Position numbers and translations under genes: made by a program | In this document: positions 26,870 through 35,666 of the stretch, piece after piece | Numbering within the stretch: the first letter of the stretch is position 1 | How the letters are laid out: each line of letters begins with the position of its first letter | Notes under the pieces: generated by a model | What the model saw: the letters and a program-made list of their open reading frames with translations, nothing else | What the model was told of the DNA's origin: nothing | Database searches by the model: none | Assembly: GCA_000492175.2 (NCBI GenBank) | Contig: CP097573.1 | Span: 558,001-622,000 of the forward strand | Direction: 5' to 3' | DNA from: Firmicutes bacterium ASF500 | GTDB taxonomy: Bacteria; Bacillota; Clostridia; Oscillospirales; Oscillospiraceae | Length of the DNA: 64,000 nt

Positions 26870-27937
26870 ATGATGGAAAATTCTCATTCCGCGTCCTACG
26901 CCGCCGCCGGCGTGGACATTGAGGCTGGCTACAAGGGCGTCCAGCTGATGAAAAAGCATGTGGCCCGAACCATGATCCCCGGCGTGGTCAGCGGCATCGG
27001 CGGCTTCGGCGGCCTGTTCGCCCCCGACCTGTCCGGGATGAAGGAGCCCGTTCTGGTCTCGGGCACCGACGGCGTGGGCACCAAAATCCGTCTGGCCCAG
27101 CTGCTGGACAAGCACGACACCATCGGCATCGACTGCGTCGCCATGTGCGTCAACGACATCATCTGCTGCGGCGCGCGGCCCCTGTTCTTCCTGGACTACA
27201 TCGCCATCGGCAAAAACGAGCCGGAGAAGGTGGCAGCGATCGTCTCCGGCGTGGCTGAGGGTTGCGTTCAGTCCGGCTGCGCCCTCATCGGCGGCGAGAC
27301 CGCCGAGCACCCTGGCCTGATGGCCCCCGAGGACTACGACCTGGCCGGCTTCGCCGTGGGCGTGGTGGACCGGGAAAAAATTATTGACGGCTCCAGGGTC
27401 AGTGAGGGTGATGTCCTGATCGGACTGACCTCCTCCGGGGTCCACTCCAACGGCTTCTCTCTGGTGCGTAAGGTCTTCGACATCGAACACGCCGACCTGA
27501 ATACCCCCATGGACGAGCTGGAAGGCAAGTCCCTGGGCGAGGCCCTGCTGGCCCCCACCAAGCTCTATGTGAAACCCGTCCTGGCCCTCATCGAGGGCGG
27601 GGTGGACCTCCACGGCGCCAGCCACATCACCGGCGGCGGCTTCTATGAGAATATTCCCCGGATGCTGCCCGAAGGGCTGTCCGCTTTCCTGATGGGGGAC
27701 AAACTGCCCCATCTGCCCATCTTTGAGTTGATCCAAAGTCGGGGAGATATCCCCGAACGGGACATGTACAACACCTTCAACATGGGCCTGGGCATGGTGC
27801 TGGCCGTCCCCGAGGGCCAGGAGCAAAAGGCACTGGACATCCTCCGCGCCGCCGGAGAGGACGCCAATACCATCGGCGTGGTGGGCAAGGGCCGCCACGG
27901 CGTAGTAATCGGAGCTAATATAGGTACAATCGAATGA
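26870..27937 (+). CDS. purM: Phosphoribosylformylglycinamidine cyclo-ligase (AIR synthetase)
   Basis: Makes aminoimidazole ribonucleotide from FGAM with ATP; 355 residues. The N-terminal YAAAGVDIEAGYKGV, the ATP-site SGTDGVGTKIRLA and the GGETAEHPG motif are all present. Two adjacent ATGs exist; the first, eight bases after GGAGG, is chosen. Its stop overlaps the purN start by four bases, so translation is coupled. Confidence 0.96.
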   Translation: MMENSHSASYAAAGVDIEAGYKGVQLMKKHVARTMIPGVVSGIGGFGGLFAPDLSGMKEPVLVSGTDGVGTKIRLAQLLDKHDTIGIDCVAMCVNDIICCGARPLFFLDYIAIGKNEPEKVAAIVSGVAEGCVQSGCALIGGETAEHPGLMAPEDYDLAGFAVGVVDREKIIDGSRVSEGDVLIGLTSSGVHSNGFSLVRKVFDIEHADLNTPMDELEGKSLGEALLAPTKLYVKPVLALIEGGVDLHGASHITGGGFYENIPRMLPEGLSAFLMGDKLPHLPIFELIQSRGDIPERDMYNTFNMGLGMVLAVPEGQEQKALDILRAAGEDANTIGVVGKGRHGVVIGANIGTIE

Positions 27938-28560
27938 AAAAAATCGCTGTGTTAGTGTCCGGCGGCGGGACCAATTTGCAAGCCCTCATTGACGCTCAGG
28001 GCCGGGGGGAAATCGTCAACGGAGAGATCGCCGTTGTCATCTCCTCCGCTCCGGAGGTTTACGCTCTGGAGCGGGCCCAAAAAGCAGGCATCCCCAGCTG
28101 TGTGCTGGACCGGAAAAATTACCCCTCCAGCCAGGCTATGACAGCGGCGCTGGTAGCAAAGCTGCGGGAATTGTCCATTGATCTGGTGGTCATGGCCGGT
28201 TTTATGACCATTGTAACCCATGAGTTCTTTGATGTTTACGAAAATGCCGTCATCAATGTCCACCCCTCCCTGATTCCCTCCTTCTGCGGCCCGGGGTGCT
28301 ACGGCCTCCACGTCCACGAGAAGGCCCTGGCCTATGGCGTCAAGGTCTCGGGAGCCACCGTCCACTTCGTCACCGAGGAGTGCGACGCCGGCCCCATCAT
28401 CCTCCAGCGGGCGGTGGATGTCCTCCCGGAGGACACCCCGGAGACCCTCCAGCGCCGGATTATGGAGCAGTGCGAGTGGAAGCTCCTGCCCCAGGCCGTC
28501 AGCCTGTTCTGTCAGGACCGCCTCCGGGTGGAGGGTCGCACTGTCCGCATTCTGCCGTAG
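27934..28560 (+). CDS. purN: Phosphoribosylglycinamide formyltransferase
   Basis: Transfers a formyl group from 10-formyl-THF to GAR; 208 residues. Catalytic Asn and His are in NVHPSLIPSF and the catalytic Asp in ECDAGPI. The substrate loop VSGGGTNLQALID is at the N-terminus. It overlaps purM by ATGA. Its TAG stop is formed by the first bases of a repeat element (CCGTAGGGGCGG), and the other end of that repeat is directly followed by the ribosome site of the next gene. Confidence 0.96.
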   Translation: MKKIAVLVSGGGTNLQALIDAQGRGEIVNGEIAVVISSAPEVYALERAQKAGIPSCVLDRKNYPSSQAMTAALVAKLRELSIDLVVMAGFMTIVTHEFFDVYENAVINVHPSLIPSFCGPGCYGLHVHEKALAYGVKVSGATVHFVTEECDAGPIILQRAVDVLPEDTPETLQRRIMEQCEWKLLPQAVSLFCQDRLRVEGRTVRILP

Positions 28561-28630
28561 GGGCGGCCTGTGGCCGCCCGCCATTTTCTACCGCGTTTCA
28601 TTTTACGGGCGGCCACAGGCCGCCCCTACA
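28557..28630. repeat. Intergenic inverted repeat, core type B
   Basis: GTAGGGGCGGCCTGTGGCCG ... CGGCCACAGGCCGCCCCTAC. Contains the purN stop codon and touches the GGAGG of the next gene. Confidence 0.85.
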
Positions 28631-28642
28631 GGAGGTAACCAC

Positions 28643-29347
28643 ATGATTGACCTGACAAAATACCTCTCCGAACACCCCTACCCCGGCCGGGGCATCGTCC
28701 TGGGCCGCACCGCCGACAACAAAAAGGCGGCTGTCGCCTACTTCATCATGGGCCGCAGCGAGAACAGCCGCAACCGGGTCTTTGAGGCCACCGAGGACGG
28801 CATCCGGACAAAGGCCTTTGACGAGAGCAAGATGACCGACCCCTCTCTCATCATCTACCACCCCGTCCGGCTGCTGCCCAACGGCCTGCTGGTGGTGACC
28901 AACGGCGACCAGACCGACACAATCGCTGACCACATCGCCCAGGGCCACTGTTACCGCCACGCCCTGAATACCCGTAAATTCGAGCCCGACGGCCCCAATT
29001 GGACCCCCCGTATCTCCGGCGTGATGAAACCCGACGGGACCTACAACCTGTCCATCCTCAAGAGCCTGGACGGCGACCCCTCCTGTTGCTGCCGGTACTT
29101 CTTTGAGTACGACGCCCCCTCCGCTGGGGCGGGCCATTTCATCCACACCTACCAGGAGAACCTGGATCCCCTGCCCTCCTTTGAAGGCGAGCCCCGCCGG
29201 GTGGCCATCGATGCCAAAGACGCCCGGTCCTGGGCGGAGCAGCTCTGGTCCAGCCTGAATGAGGAAAACAAGGTGTCTCTCTATGTCCAGCTTTTCGATC
29301 TGGAAAGCCGTCAGCGAGACATCTGCATCATCAACAAGCACAGCTAA
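28643..29347 (+). CDS. Stand-alone IMP cyclohydrolase (PurO-like)
   Basis: A 234-residue protein matching the archaeal-type IMP cyclohydrolase family rather than the N-terminal half of PurH. Features are the N-terminal YPGRGIVLGRT, AVAYFIMGRSENSRNRVF, and NGDQTDTI. It would close the purine ring (FAICAR to IMP). The ATG follows AGGAGGT. The separate AICAR formyltransferase at 30886 supplies the other half of the usual bifunctional PurH. A DUF1266-DUF2185 gene lies between the two. Confidence 0.85.
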   Translation: MIDLTKYLSEHPYPGRGIVLGRTADNKKAAVAYFIMGRSENSRNRVFEATEDGIRTKAFDESKMTDPSLIIYHPVRLLPNGLLVVTNGDQTDTIADHIAQGHCYRHALNTRKFEPDGPNWTPRISGVMKPDGTYNLSILKSLDGDPSCCCRYFFEYDAPSAGAGHFIHTYQENLDPLPSFEGEPRRVAIDAKDARSWAEQLWSSLNEENKVSLYVQLFDLESRQRDICIINKHS

Positions 29348-29349
29348 TC

Positions 29350-29421
29350 TGTAGGGGCGGATATCATCCGCCCGCAATCTCCACAGCCCTCCAGAACGGG
29401 CGGATGATATCCGCCCCTACA
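29350..29421. repeat. Intergenic inverted repeat, core type C
   Basis: TGTAGGGGCGGATATCATCC ... GGATGATATCCGCCCCTACA. Begins three bases after the cyclohydrolase stop. Confidence 0.85.
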
Positions 29422-29452
29422 AGGCGAAATCTCAGGAAAGAAGGAAATCTCG

Positions 29453-30643
29453 ATGGGACTCTTTGACCGCCTCAAGAAACAGGACAAGCCCTCTGAGCCT
29501 CAGCCGGAGGCTCCCGCCGCGCCTCAGCTCATCGACTTCCACCCCTACGACACCGGGCTGGCTGAATCTGTCCGGGCGCTGGAGGCGGACTTCCGCACGC
29601 TGAACACCAACGGCCGCAGGCCCTGCGGCCGGGACGAGTTCATCGCCCTGCTGGCGGGAATCTCCGCCCTGCGGAAGACCCCCGGCATTCCCGGCCCCAA
29701 CGAATCCGGCCCCAACTACTTCATCACCCTTCCCAAGTGTGCCTCCCATGTGGAAGAGATGGCGTGCCAGGCCCATTTGGAGAAGATCTTCGGCATCACG
29801 GACAAAGAGTCCATGGTGGACTTCTGCAACCGGGAGCTGCGCTGTCACAGCAACTACCTGGACTTCGAGGGCTTCTGGGAGGGCCGTCCGCCCTTCGACC
29901 TGTCTCAGTTCAACGGCGGCGGTCTGGAGTTTTTCCAGGTGGCCCGTGACTTCTCCGCCCAGTTCTATCCCATCGTGGGACACAAGGGCTATCTGGCCTG
30001 GGACATCAGCGAGTGCGTGGGCCATCTGCGGACGGGCTATGCCTGCGGCCTGCTCACCCGGGAGGAATTTGACGAGATGGCGGAGCACTGGATCGTCCAG
30101 TCCCAGATTTTTGAGGACTGGACCGATTTCGCCATCAGCCTGGTGTGCGGCGGGCTGTACTGGGATTTCCGGGGCGGCTCCAAGCTGCCCGAGCTGAATA
30201 AGGGGCTGGACCTGTGGTCCAAGCTGACCCATATCCTCCTGAACGACGGCACCGCCTGGGCCAGCGGCCTGTGGTATGTCCCGCCCCGGAAGAAGGAGTA
30301 CAAGCTGTGGGCTCCGGAGTTTAAGCTGTACCTTACCGACTGGGAGGGGCCCAGCGGCTGCTTCGCCACCGACCATATCACCGTTCTGGGCAAGAAGGTG
30401 GGCTGGTGCTACCGGGAACAGCCCACTGAGGGCCGTCCCGACAGCGGCTGGCGGTTCTTCTCCGGTGAGGAGAGCGAGGACTACGTCAACGACGCCCAAA
30501 ATACCGATGTCTACGACCTGAATACCATCTGCAACTATGACCCGGACATTCTTCCCCTGCTGACCGCCCCCGTAGGCACCGCCTATATGCGGGGACCGGA
30601 CGGAAAGTTTCATGCAGAGCAGTATACGCCATCGGAGGAATGA
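29453..30643 (+). CDS. DUF1266-DUF2185 (Imm33-like) protein, immunity-type
   Basis: A 396-residue cytosolic protein. Residues about 90-255 match DUF1266 (GYLAWDISECVGHLRTGYAC, WTDFAISLVCGGLYWDFRGG). Residues about 300-385 match DUF2185, also called immunity protein Imm33 (DSGWRFFSGEESEDYVND, then DPDILPLLTAPVGTAYMR). Both domains are found in immunity proteins of polymorphic toxin systems. It has no purine-synthesis motif though it sits between the IMP cyclohydrolase and AICAR formyltransferase genes. Repeat elements flank it on both sides, which could mark insertion. No cognate toxin is adjacent. Confidence 0.78.
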   Translation: MGLFDRLKKQDKPSEPQPEAPAAPQLIDFHPYDTGLAESVRALEADFRTLNTNGRRPCGRDEFIALLAGISALRKTPGIPGPNESGPNYFITLPKCASHVEEMACQAHLEKIFGITDKESMVDFCNRELRCHSNYLDFEGFWEGRPPFDLSQFNGGGLEFFQVARDFSAQFYPIVGHKGYLAWDISECVGHLRTGYACGLLTREEFDEMAEHWIVQSQIFEDWTDFAISLVCGGLYWDFRGGSKLPELNKGLDLWSKLTHILLNDGTAWASGLWYVPPRKKEYKLWAPEFKLYLTDWEGPSGCFATDHITVLGKKVGWCYREQPTEGRPDSGWRFFSGEESEDYVNDAQNTDVYDLNTICNYDPDILPLLTAPVGTAYMRGPDGKFHAEQYTPSEE

Positions 30644-30645
30644 TC

Positions 30646-30729
30646 TGTAGGGCGTGACCACCGGGCACGCCGTTTTCTCGCGACCGTCTTTCCCCTTGAA
30701 ACGGCGCGCCGGGGTCGTCGCACCCTACC
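30646..30729. repeat. Intergenic inverted repeat, core type A
   Basis: TGTAGGGCGTGACCACCGGG ... CCGGGGTCGTCGCACCCTAC. First of three repeats packed between two genes. Confidence 0.8.
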
Positions 30730-30743
30730 CCGGCGGCACGGCG

Positions 30744-30768
30744 TGTACGGGCGGATATCATCCGCCCG
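30744..30768. repeat. Half element, core type C
   Basis: TGTACGGGCGGATATCATCC and GCCCG only; the right arm is missing. Confidence 0.65.
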
Positions 30769-30786
30769 AAAACCCGGTATTCCCCA

Positions 30787-30858
30787 TGTAGGGGCGGCCT
30801 GTGGCCGCCCGCAACCCCAATACCGCATTCAAACCGGGCGGCCACAGGCCGCCCCTAC
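30787..30858. repeat. Intergenic inverted repeat, core type B
   Basis: TGTAGGGGCGGCCTGTGGCC ... GGCCACAGGCCGCCCCTAC. Same core as the element after purN. Confidence 0.85.
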
Positions 30859-30885
30859 GCCCATTTACCGAAAGGAGTGCAAGCA

Positions 30886-32055
30886 ATGACTGAGCTGGAA
30901 CTGAAATACGGCTGCAATCCCAACCAGAAGCCTGCCCGCATCTATATGGAGGACGGCGAGCTGCCCCTGGAGGTGCTCAACGGCCGGCCGGGGTACATCA
31001 ACTTCATGGACGCGCTGAACTCCTGGCAGCTGGTGAAGGCGCTGAAGCAGGCCACCGGCCTGCCCGCCGCCGCCTCCTTCAAGCACGTCTCCCCCGCCGG
31101 CGCGGCCCTGGGCCTGCCCCTGAACGACACGGAGCGGCTGATGTACCTGGCCCCCGAGGGGGACCTCTCCCCCATCGCCTGCGCCTACATCCGGGCCCGG
31201 GGGGCTGACCGGCTATGCTCCTTCGGGGACTGGGCGGCGCTGTCCGACACCTGCGACGGCGACACCGCCCGCTTTTTGGCCGGAGAGGTATCCGACGGCG
31301 TAATCGCCCCGGACTACACCGCTGAGGCCCTGGAAATTCTGCGGGAGAAGCGCAAGGGCGGCTACAACGTGGTGAAGATCGACCCCAGCTACGCCCCCGC
31401 CCCCATCGAGCGGCGGAGCATCTTCGGCATCACCTTCGAGCAGGGGTACAACGACCTCTCGATTGACGAAAGTATGCTGGAGAATGTGGTCACAAAGGCC
31501 AAGCGCCTGCCTCATGACGCCAAAAACGACATGCTCCTGGCTCTCATTACCTTAAAATACACCCAGTCCAATTCGGTGTGCTACGTCAAGGACGGCATGA
31601 CCATCGGCGTAGGGGCCGGCCAGCAGAGCCGCATTCACTGCACACGGCTGGCGGGAAACAAGGCGGATATCTGGTGGCTGCGTCAGCACCCCTGGGTGCT
31701 GGAGCTCCAGTTTGCCGACGGCGTCCGCCGCCCCGACCGTGACAACGCCATCGACCTGTATATCGCGGACTCCGCCGCCTTTACCCAGGGAGACGCCTGG
31801 AAGCGGCTCTTCAAGGTCCGCCCCAAGGAGCTGACCACCTCCCTCAAAACAGAGTGGCTTTCCAAGCTCACCGGCGTCACCCTGGGAAGCGACGCCTTCT
31901 TCCCCTTCGGCGACAACGTGGAACGGGCCCACCAGTCGGGGGTGCAGTATATCGCCCAGCCCGGCGGCTCCATCCGGGACGATCAGGTCATCGAGACCGC
32001 CGACAAATACGGCATGGTCATGGCCTTTACCGGAATGCGGCTGTTCCACCACTAA
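30886..32055 (+). CDS. Stand-alone AICAR formyltransferase
   Basis: Transfers a formyl group to AICAR, the penultimate purine step. It has 389 residues and corresponds to the C-terminal domain of PurH only. Start motif LELKYGCNPNQKPARIY, then SFKHVSPAGAALG in the catalytic Lys-His region, and QSNSVCYVKDGMTIGVGAGQ. It works with the PurO-like cyclohydrolase two genes upstream. The ATG at 30886 has AAAGGAG eight bases before; an in-frame GTG at 30877 lies on the ribosome site itself and is rejected. Confidence 0.92.
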   Translation: MTELELKYGCNPNQKPARIYMEDGELPLEVLNGRPGYINFMDALNSWQLVKALKQATGLPAAASFKHVSPAGAALGLPLNDTERLMYLAPEGDLSPIACAYIRARGADRLCSFGDWAALSDTCDGDTARFLAGEVSDGVIAPDYTAEALEILREKRKGGYNVVKIDPSYAPAPIERRSIFGITFEQGYNDLSIDESMLENVVTKAKRLPHDAKNDMLLALITLKYTQSNSVCYVKDGMTIGVGAGQQSRIHCTRLAGNKADIWWLRQHPWVLELQFADGVRRPDRDNAIDLYIADSAAFTQGDAWKRLFKVRPKELTTSLKTEWLSKLTGVTLGSDAFFPFGDNVERAHQSGVQYIAQPGGSIRDDQVIETADKYGMVMAFTGMRLFHH

Positions 32056-32067
32056 GGAGGGAAAATC

Positions 32068-32436
32068 ATGTTCATCAGCAGCAACACCGGCTCTTTTTCA
32101 TGCAATTCCCTTGAAGAATATAAGGCCGCTTTAGAGGCCTGCTTTCAGCCGGAAAATGAAATCTGGTGCTCCCGTACAGAAGAAAACAAGTATCCCTGCC
32201 TGTCCATCCTCGTAAAAGGTGACCAAGCTGTGGTCAACTATTTTGAGGAGGAGAACGGCGGTGAGATGCTGGTCTCCTTCGGCGACGAGGATGCGGAAGA
32301 CATTTTGACGTTTTGTGACGGCCAATATGAAATTGCCGCCTGGCAGGTGATACCAGCCGCCGATGCCATGGCCTGTGCGCTGGAATTTTTCCACACTCAA
32401 GGCGCGCCCAGCTGCATTGACTGGGGCGAGTTATAG
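32068..32436 (+). CDS. Imm1-like immunity-type protein
   Basis: A 122-residue acidic cytosolic protein. The arrangement of a beta hairpin (SILVKGDQAVVNYFEEENGG), MLVSFGDED and a C-terminal helix ending IDWGEL resembles the Imm1 family of immunity proteins. The match is by eye and moderate. It starts 12 bases after AICAR formyltransferase and is followed 14 bases later by another acidic protein, so it is translated within the purine transcript. Base composition is lower in GC than the purine genes around it. Confidence 0.55.
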   Translation: MFISSNTGSFSCNSLEEYKAALEACFQPENEIWCSRTEENKYPCLSILVKGDQAVVNYFEEENGGEMLVSFGDEDAEDILTFCDGQYEIAAWQVIPAADAMACALEFFHTQGAPSCIDWGEL

Positions 32437-32450
32437 AAAGGCTGTTTATC

Positions 32451-33020
32451 ATGGGATTTTTTGATCACTTTAAAACAAATAAAGCGGCTCCGGAATCTCT
32501 GGAGCCCAGTGTAAAATCAATCGGGCCCACTGTGGCCGAGATCGCCCGGATCATTTCCAGCGGAGACGAAGCGGTTCTCCGCGATATCACCGCTTGCACG
32601 GAGAACCCCGCCAGCTGGTTTACGGCACATCAGAACCGGTATGAGGAGCGGGGCGTTGACTCCGTCGGCGATCTAGATTTGGTCCAGTGGCTGGGCCTTG
32701 TAGATATTCTGGAGGAACACGGCTGGGTCTGCGAGCGGGACTGGAAGGACGAGCTGGAGGATTTTTCCTATTTTCTCCAGAACCTCCACGGCTTCCAGAA
32801 GCTGGGGCTGGAGCTGGACCCGGACTGGCTTGACGAGGACGAGGATATCTCCGCCTGGTGCGGCGTCCTGACCGAAAAATGGGAAGGGGTCTGTGTCGCC
32901 GCAATCGACATTGACAGCGACAGCTATGTCCTTTTCCCCACTTCCACCGCCCAGCTTGCCGATTTACAGCGGTTGGCCGTTGAAATTGGTCACCGCATCG
33001 ACGCCGCGGAACGTATGTAA
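32451..33020 (+). CDS. DUF6630-like acidic protein, immunity-type
   Basis: 189 residues, strongly acidic. The N-terminal 35 residues (MGFFDHFKTNK) are variable. The remainder has the pattern WLGLVDILEEHGWVCERDWK, EDFSYFLQNL and a C-terminal AIDIDSDSYVLFP, seen in DUF6630 proteins, which often occur in immunity-gene arrays. Its start MGFFDHFK resembles the start of the DUF1266 protein (MGLFDRLKK), a short shared N-terminal tag. It lies between the Imm1-like gene and purD, with 13 bases to purD. Confidence 0.55.
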   Translation: MGFFDHFKTNKAAPESLEPSVKSIGPTVAEIARIISSGDEAVLRDITACTENPASWFTAHQNRYEERGVDSVGDLDLVQWLGLVDILEEHGWVCERDWKDELEDFSYFLQNLHGFQKLGLELDPDWLDEDEDISAWCGVLTEKWEGVCVAAIDIDSDSYVLFPTSTAQLADLQRLAVEIGHRIDAAERM

Positions 33021-33033
33021 AAGGAGGACCCTT

Positions 33034-34290
33034 ATGAAAGTCTTAGTAGTAGGCGGCGGAGGCCGCGAGCACGCCATCTGCTGGAAGCTGGCCCAGAGCC
33101 CCAAGGTGACGGAGCTCTACTGCGCCCCGGGCAACGGGGGCATCGCCCAGGTGGCAACCTGCGTTCCCATCAAGGCCACCGACGTGGACGGCATGGTAAA
33201 GTGGGCCAAGGAGAACGCCATGGACTTCGTCATGGTGGCCCCCGACGACCCCCTGGCTCTGGGCATGGTGGACGCCCTGGAGGCGGCGGGTATCCCCGCC
33301 TTCGGCCCCCGGGCCAACGCCGCCATCATCGAGGCCAGCAAGGCCTTTTCCAAGGAGCTGATGAAAAAATACCACATCCCCACCGCGAAATATGAGACCT
33401 TCACCGACCTGAACAAAGCCCTGGCCTACATCCGGGACCAGGGCGCACCCATCGTGGTCAAGGCCGACGGTCTGGCCCTGGGCAAGGGCGTGGTCGTCGC
33501 CTCCACGGTGGAGGAGGCCGAGCAGGCCGTCCGGGAGATGATGGAGGACAAGAAGTTCGGCGAGAGCGGCTCCACCGTGGTCATTGAGGAGTGCATGGTA
33601 GGCCCGGAGGTGACCGTGCTGGCCTTCTGCGACGGGGAGCACCTGGTCCCCATGCTGTCCAGCCAGGACCACAAGCGGGCCTACGACGGCAACCAGGGCC
33701 CCAACACCGGGGGCATGGGGGCCTTCTGCCCCTCCCCCAAGTACACCCCGGAAATTGCGGAGCGGTGTATCAAGGAAATTTTCCAGCCCACGGTAGCCGC
33801 CCTGAAGGCGGAGGGCCGGCCCTTCAAAGGGGTCATCTACTTCGGTCTTATGTTAACCAAGGATGGCCCCAGAGTGGTGGAGTACAACGCCCGCTTCGGC
33901 GACCCGGAGACCCAGCCCATCCTGTCCATGCTGGACACCGACCTGATGGACATTTTCCAGGCCTGCGTGGACGGCACCCTGGATCAGGTGGACATCAGTT
34001 GGAAGTCCGGCGCGGCCTGCTGTCTGGTGCTGGCCTCGGGGGGCTATCCCGTCAGCTACAAGAGCGGCTATCCCATCGCCGGGCTGACGGAGGCGGAAGC
34101 CCTTGGGGCCACCGTCTTCCACGCCGGGACCAAGGCGGAAAACGAACAGGTTCTCACCGCCGGAGGCCGTGTGCTGGGGGTCACTGCCCTGGGCGGCACC
34201 CTGGAGGAGGCCATTGAGCGGGCCTACGCCGCCGCCAAGCCCATCGCCTTCCAGGACATGCATTTCCGGACTGATATCGGCAAAGTGTAA
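33034..34290 (+). CDS. purD: Phosphoribosylamine-glycine ligase (GAR synthetase)
   Basis: ATP-grasp ligase joining phosphoribosylamine and glycine; 418 residues. N-terminal KVLVVGGGGREHAICWKL, the ATP-grasp lid VKADGLALGKGVVVA, NTGGMGAFCPSP, and metal-binding VEYNARFGDPETQ are present. The ATG at 33034 has AAGGAGG and the family N-terminus. Last gene of the purine cluster. A short GC hairpin (34292-34306) with a weak T tract follows. Confidence 0.96.
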   Translation: MKVLVVGGGGREHAICWKLAQSPKVTELYCAPGNGGIAQVATCVPIKATDVDGMVKWAKENAMDFVMVAPDDPLALGMVDALEAAGIPAFGPRANAAIIEASKAFSKELMKKYHIPTAKYETFTDLNKALAYIRDQGAPIVVKADGLALGKGVVVASTVEEAEQAVREMMEDKKFGESGSTVVIEECMVGPEVTVLAFCDGEHLVPMLSSQDHKRAYDGNQGPNTGGMGAFCPSPKYTPEIAERCIKEIFQPTVAALKAEGRPFKGVIYFGLMLTKDGPRVVEYNARFGDPETQPILSMLDTDLMDIFQACVDGTLDQVDISWKSGAACCLVLASGGYPVSYKSGYPIAGLTEAEALGATVFHAGTKAENEQVLTAGGRVLGVTALGGTLEEAIERAYAAAKPIAFQDMHFRTDIGKV

Positions 34291-34343
34291 CACCCGCCCC
34301 GGCGGGGTACGATTTTAACAAGACAGAATGGGGGGGAGTCACC

Positions 34344-35618
34344 ATGAAAAAGCACCGTATCTCATCCTTTTTAATCGCCGCCGTCCTGTTTTTGGGACTG
34401 GCCTGGCCCATCCCCGCCTCGGCGGCCAACCTGTATTTCACCGCCATCAACAACAGCGTGGCCCCCCTGTCCTCCAACACCATGCCCTTCTGGTCGGGGG
34501 GAGCCATCTATGTGCCCTACTCCGTCTTTGACGCCAACCTGAACGGCATCAACGTCAGTCTGGGACTTTACACCAGCTATAACCGCAGCAACAACACCAT
34601 CACGCTTTTCAATCTGCGGCAGATGCTGGTCTTTGACCTGAGCAAGGGCACCTGCTGGGACGAAATGACGGGGGCGACCTACTCCGCCCGGGCAGTCATG
34701 CGGGGAGGAACGGCTTTCCTGCCCCTGAACATGGTCAGCTCCTTCTTTGGGCTGAGCTACAGCTATAACCAGCTGCCCTACATCTCCCAGGGCTACCTGG
34801 TGCGCATCAAGAGCGCCGATGCGGTCAGCGACGACGCCAGCTTTATCGACGCCGCCCAGACCGTCATCAACAACCGCCTGCGGGATTACACCCAGAGCCT
34901 CAGCCCCGCCGATACCACCAACCCCAGCGTCAAGCCTGGGACCAATCCGGGGACGGGGACCAATCCCGGAACTACCCCCGGGACCACCCCTGGAACAGGA
35001 ACCGGGACCAATCCGGGAACCACCCCCGGGACCAATCCAGGGACAACCAGCCCCACCACCCCGCCCGCCCCACCAGAGGAGCCCGACGAGACCGAGACAG
35101 TGGCCTATCTGGCTCTCCGCTGTGAGAGCGCCGAGGGGCTGGCCTCCGCTATGAACGCCCTGGACGCCGCCGGGCGAAGCGCCGTGTTCTTCCTCACCCC
35201 CCAGCTTCTGGAGGAGGAGGGGGACCTGGTCCGCCGGGCTCTGGGCACCGGGCACAGCGTTGGCATCCTGGCCGACAGCGGGGAGCCGGTCGAGGAGCTG
35301 CTGGCCCGGGGAACCGCCGCCCTGGAGATGGCCGCCCATACCCGGACCACCCTGGCCTGCGTCCCCGCCGGACAGCGGACCGCCCTGGAGGAGGCCGGCT
35401 GGGTATGCTGGACTGAGACCGCCCGTCTCCAGCCCAGCGATACCGTCAGCCCCAGCTCCTTCGCCTCCAGTACCATCCGGCGGCTGAAAAACCTTCAGGG
35501 CCCGGTCTACCTCACCTTGGAGGGCGGCGGCAGTGCCGCCCGGGTCCTGCCCGTCCTGCTCCGTCAGCTCGGAAACAGCGACTATATCGTGTCCATCCCG
35601 ATGGAGACCAGACTATAA
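34344..35618 (+). CDS. Secreted protein: stalk domain, Pro-Gly-Thr linker, degenerate deacetylase-like domain
   Basis: 424 residues. Signal peptide 1-27 (LFLGLAWPIPASAAN). Residues about 28-160 form a copper-amine-oxidase-like stalk domain (GGAIYVPYSVFD, GGTAFLPLNMVSSFFGLSY). A low-complexity linker of repeated PGT and NPG units follows (about 193-240). Residues 250-424 (VAYLALRCESAEG, AVFFLTPQLLEEEGDLVRRA, GHSVGI) follow the beta/alpha pattern of NodB polysaccharide deacetylases but lack the metal-binding Asp-His-His set. Probably a binding or structural module. Starts 53 bases after purD. Confidence 0.72.
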   Translation: MKKHRISSFLIAAVLFLGLAWPIPASAANLYFTAINNSVAPLSSNTMPFWSGGAIYVPYSVFDANLNGINVSLGLYTSYNRSNNTITLFNLRQMLVFDLSKGTCWDEMTGATYSARAVMRGGTAFLPLNMVSSFFGLSYSYNQLPYISQGYLVRIKSADAVSDDASFIDAAQTVINNRLRDYTQSLSPADTTNPSVKPGTNPGTGTNPGTTPGTTPGTGTGTNPGTTPGTNPGTTSPTTPPAPPEEPDETETVAYLALRCESAEGLASAMNALDAAGRSAVFFLTPQLLEEEGDLVRRALGTGHSVGILADSGEPVEELLARGTAALEMAAHTRTTLACVPAGQRTALEEAGWVCWTETARLQPSDTVSPSSFASSTIRRLKNLQGPVYLTLEGGGSAARVLPVLLRQLGNSDYIVSIPMETRL

Positions 35619-35666
35619 AAAATCTCCCTCAGAGAGGGAGCCTGAACGATGTGAGGAGGTGCATCC

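Noticed and set aside
34915..35060. Possible DNA-level minisatellite in the secreted protein gene (ACCCCCGGGACC-type repeats)
   Set aside because: It is explained as the codons of a Pro-Gly-Thr/Asn linker between two domains. Repeats are imperfect and in frame.
35617..35645. Terminator after the secreted protein gene (CTCCCTC-AGA-GAGGGAG)
   Set aside because: There is no T tract on the plus strand. On the minus strand it has one, but no minus-strand gene ends there. Probably a relic of a repeat arm.
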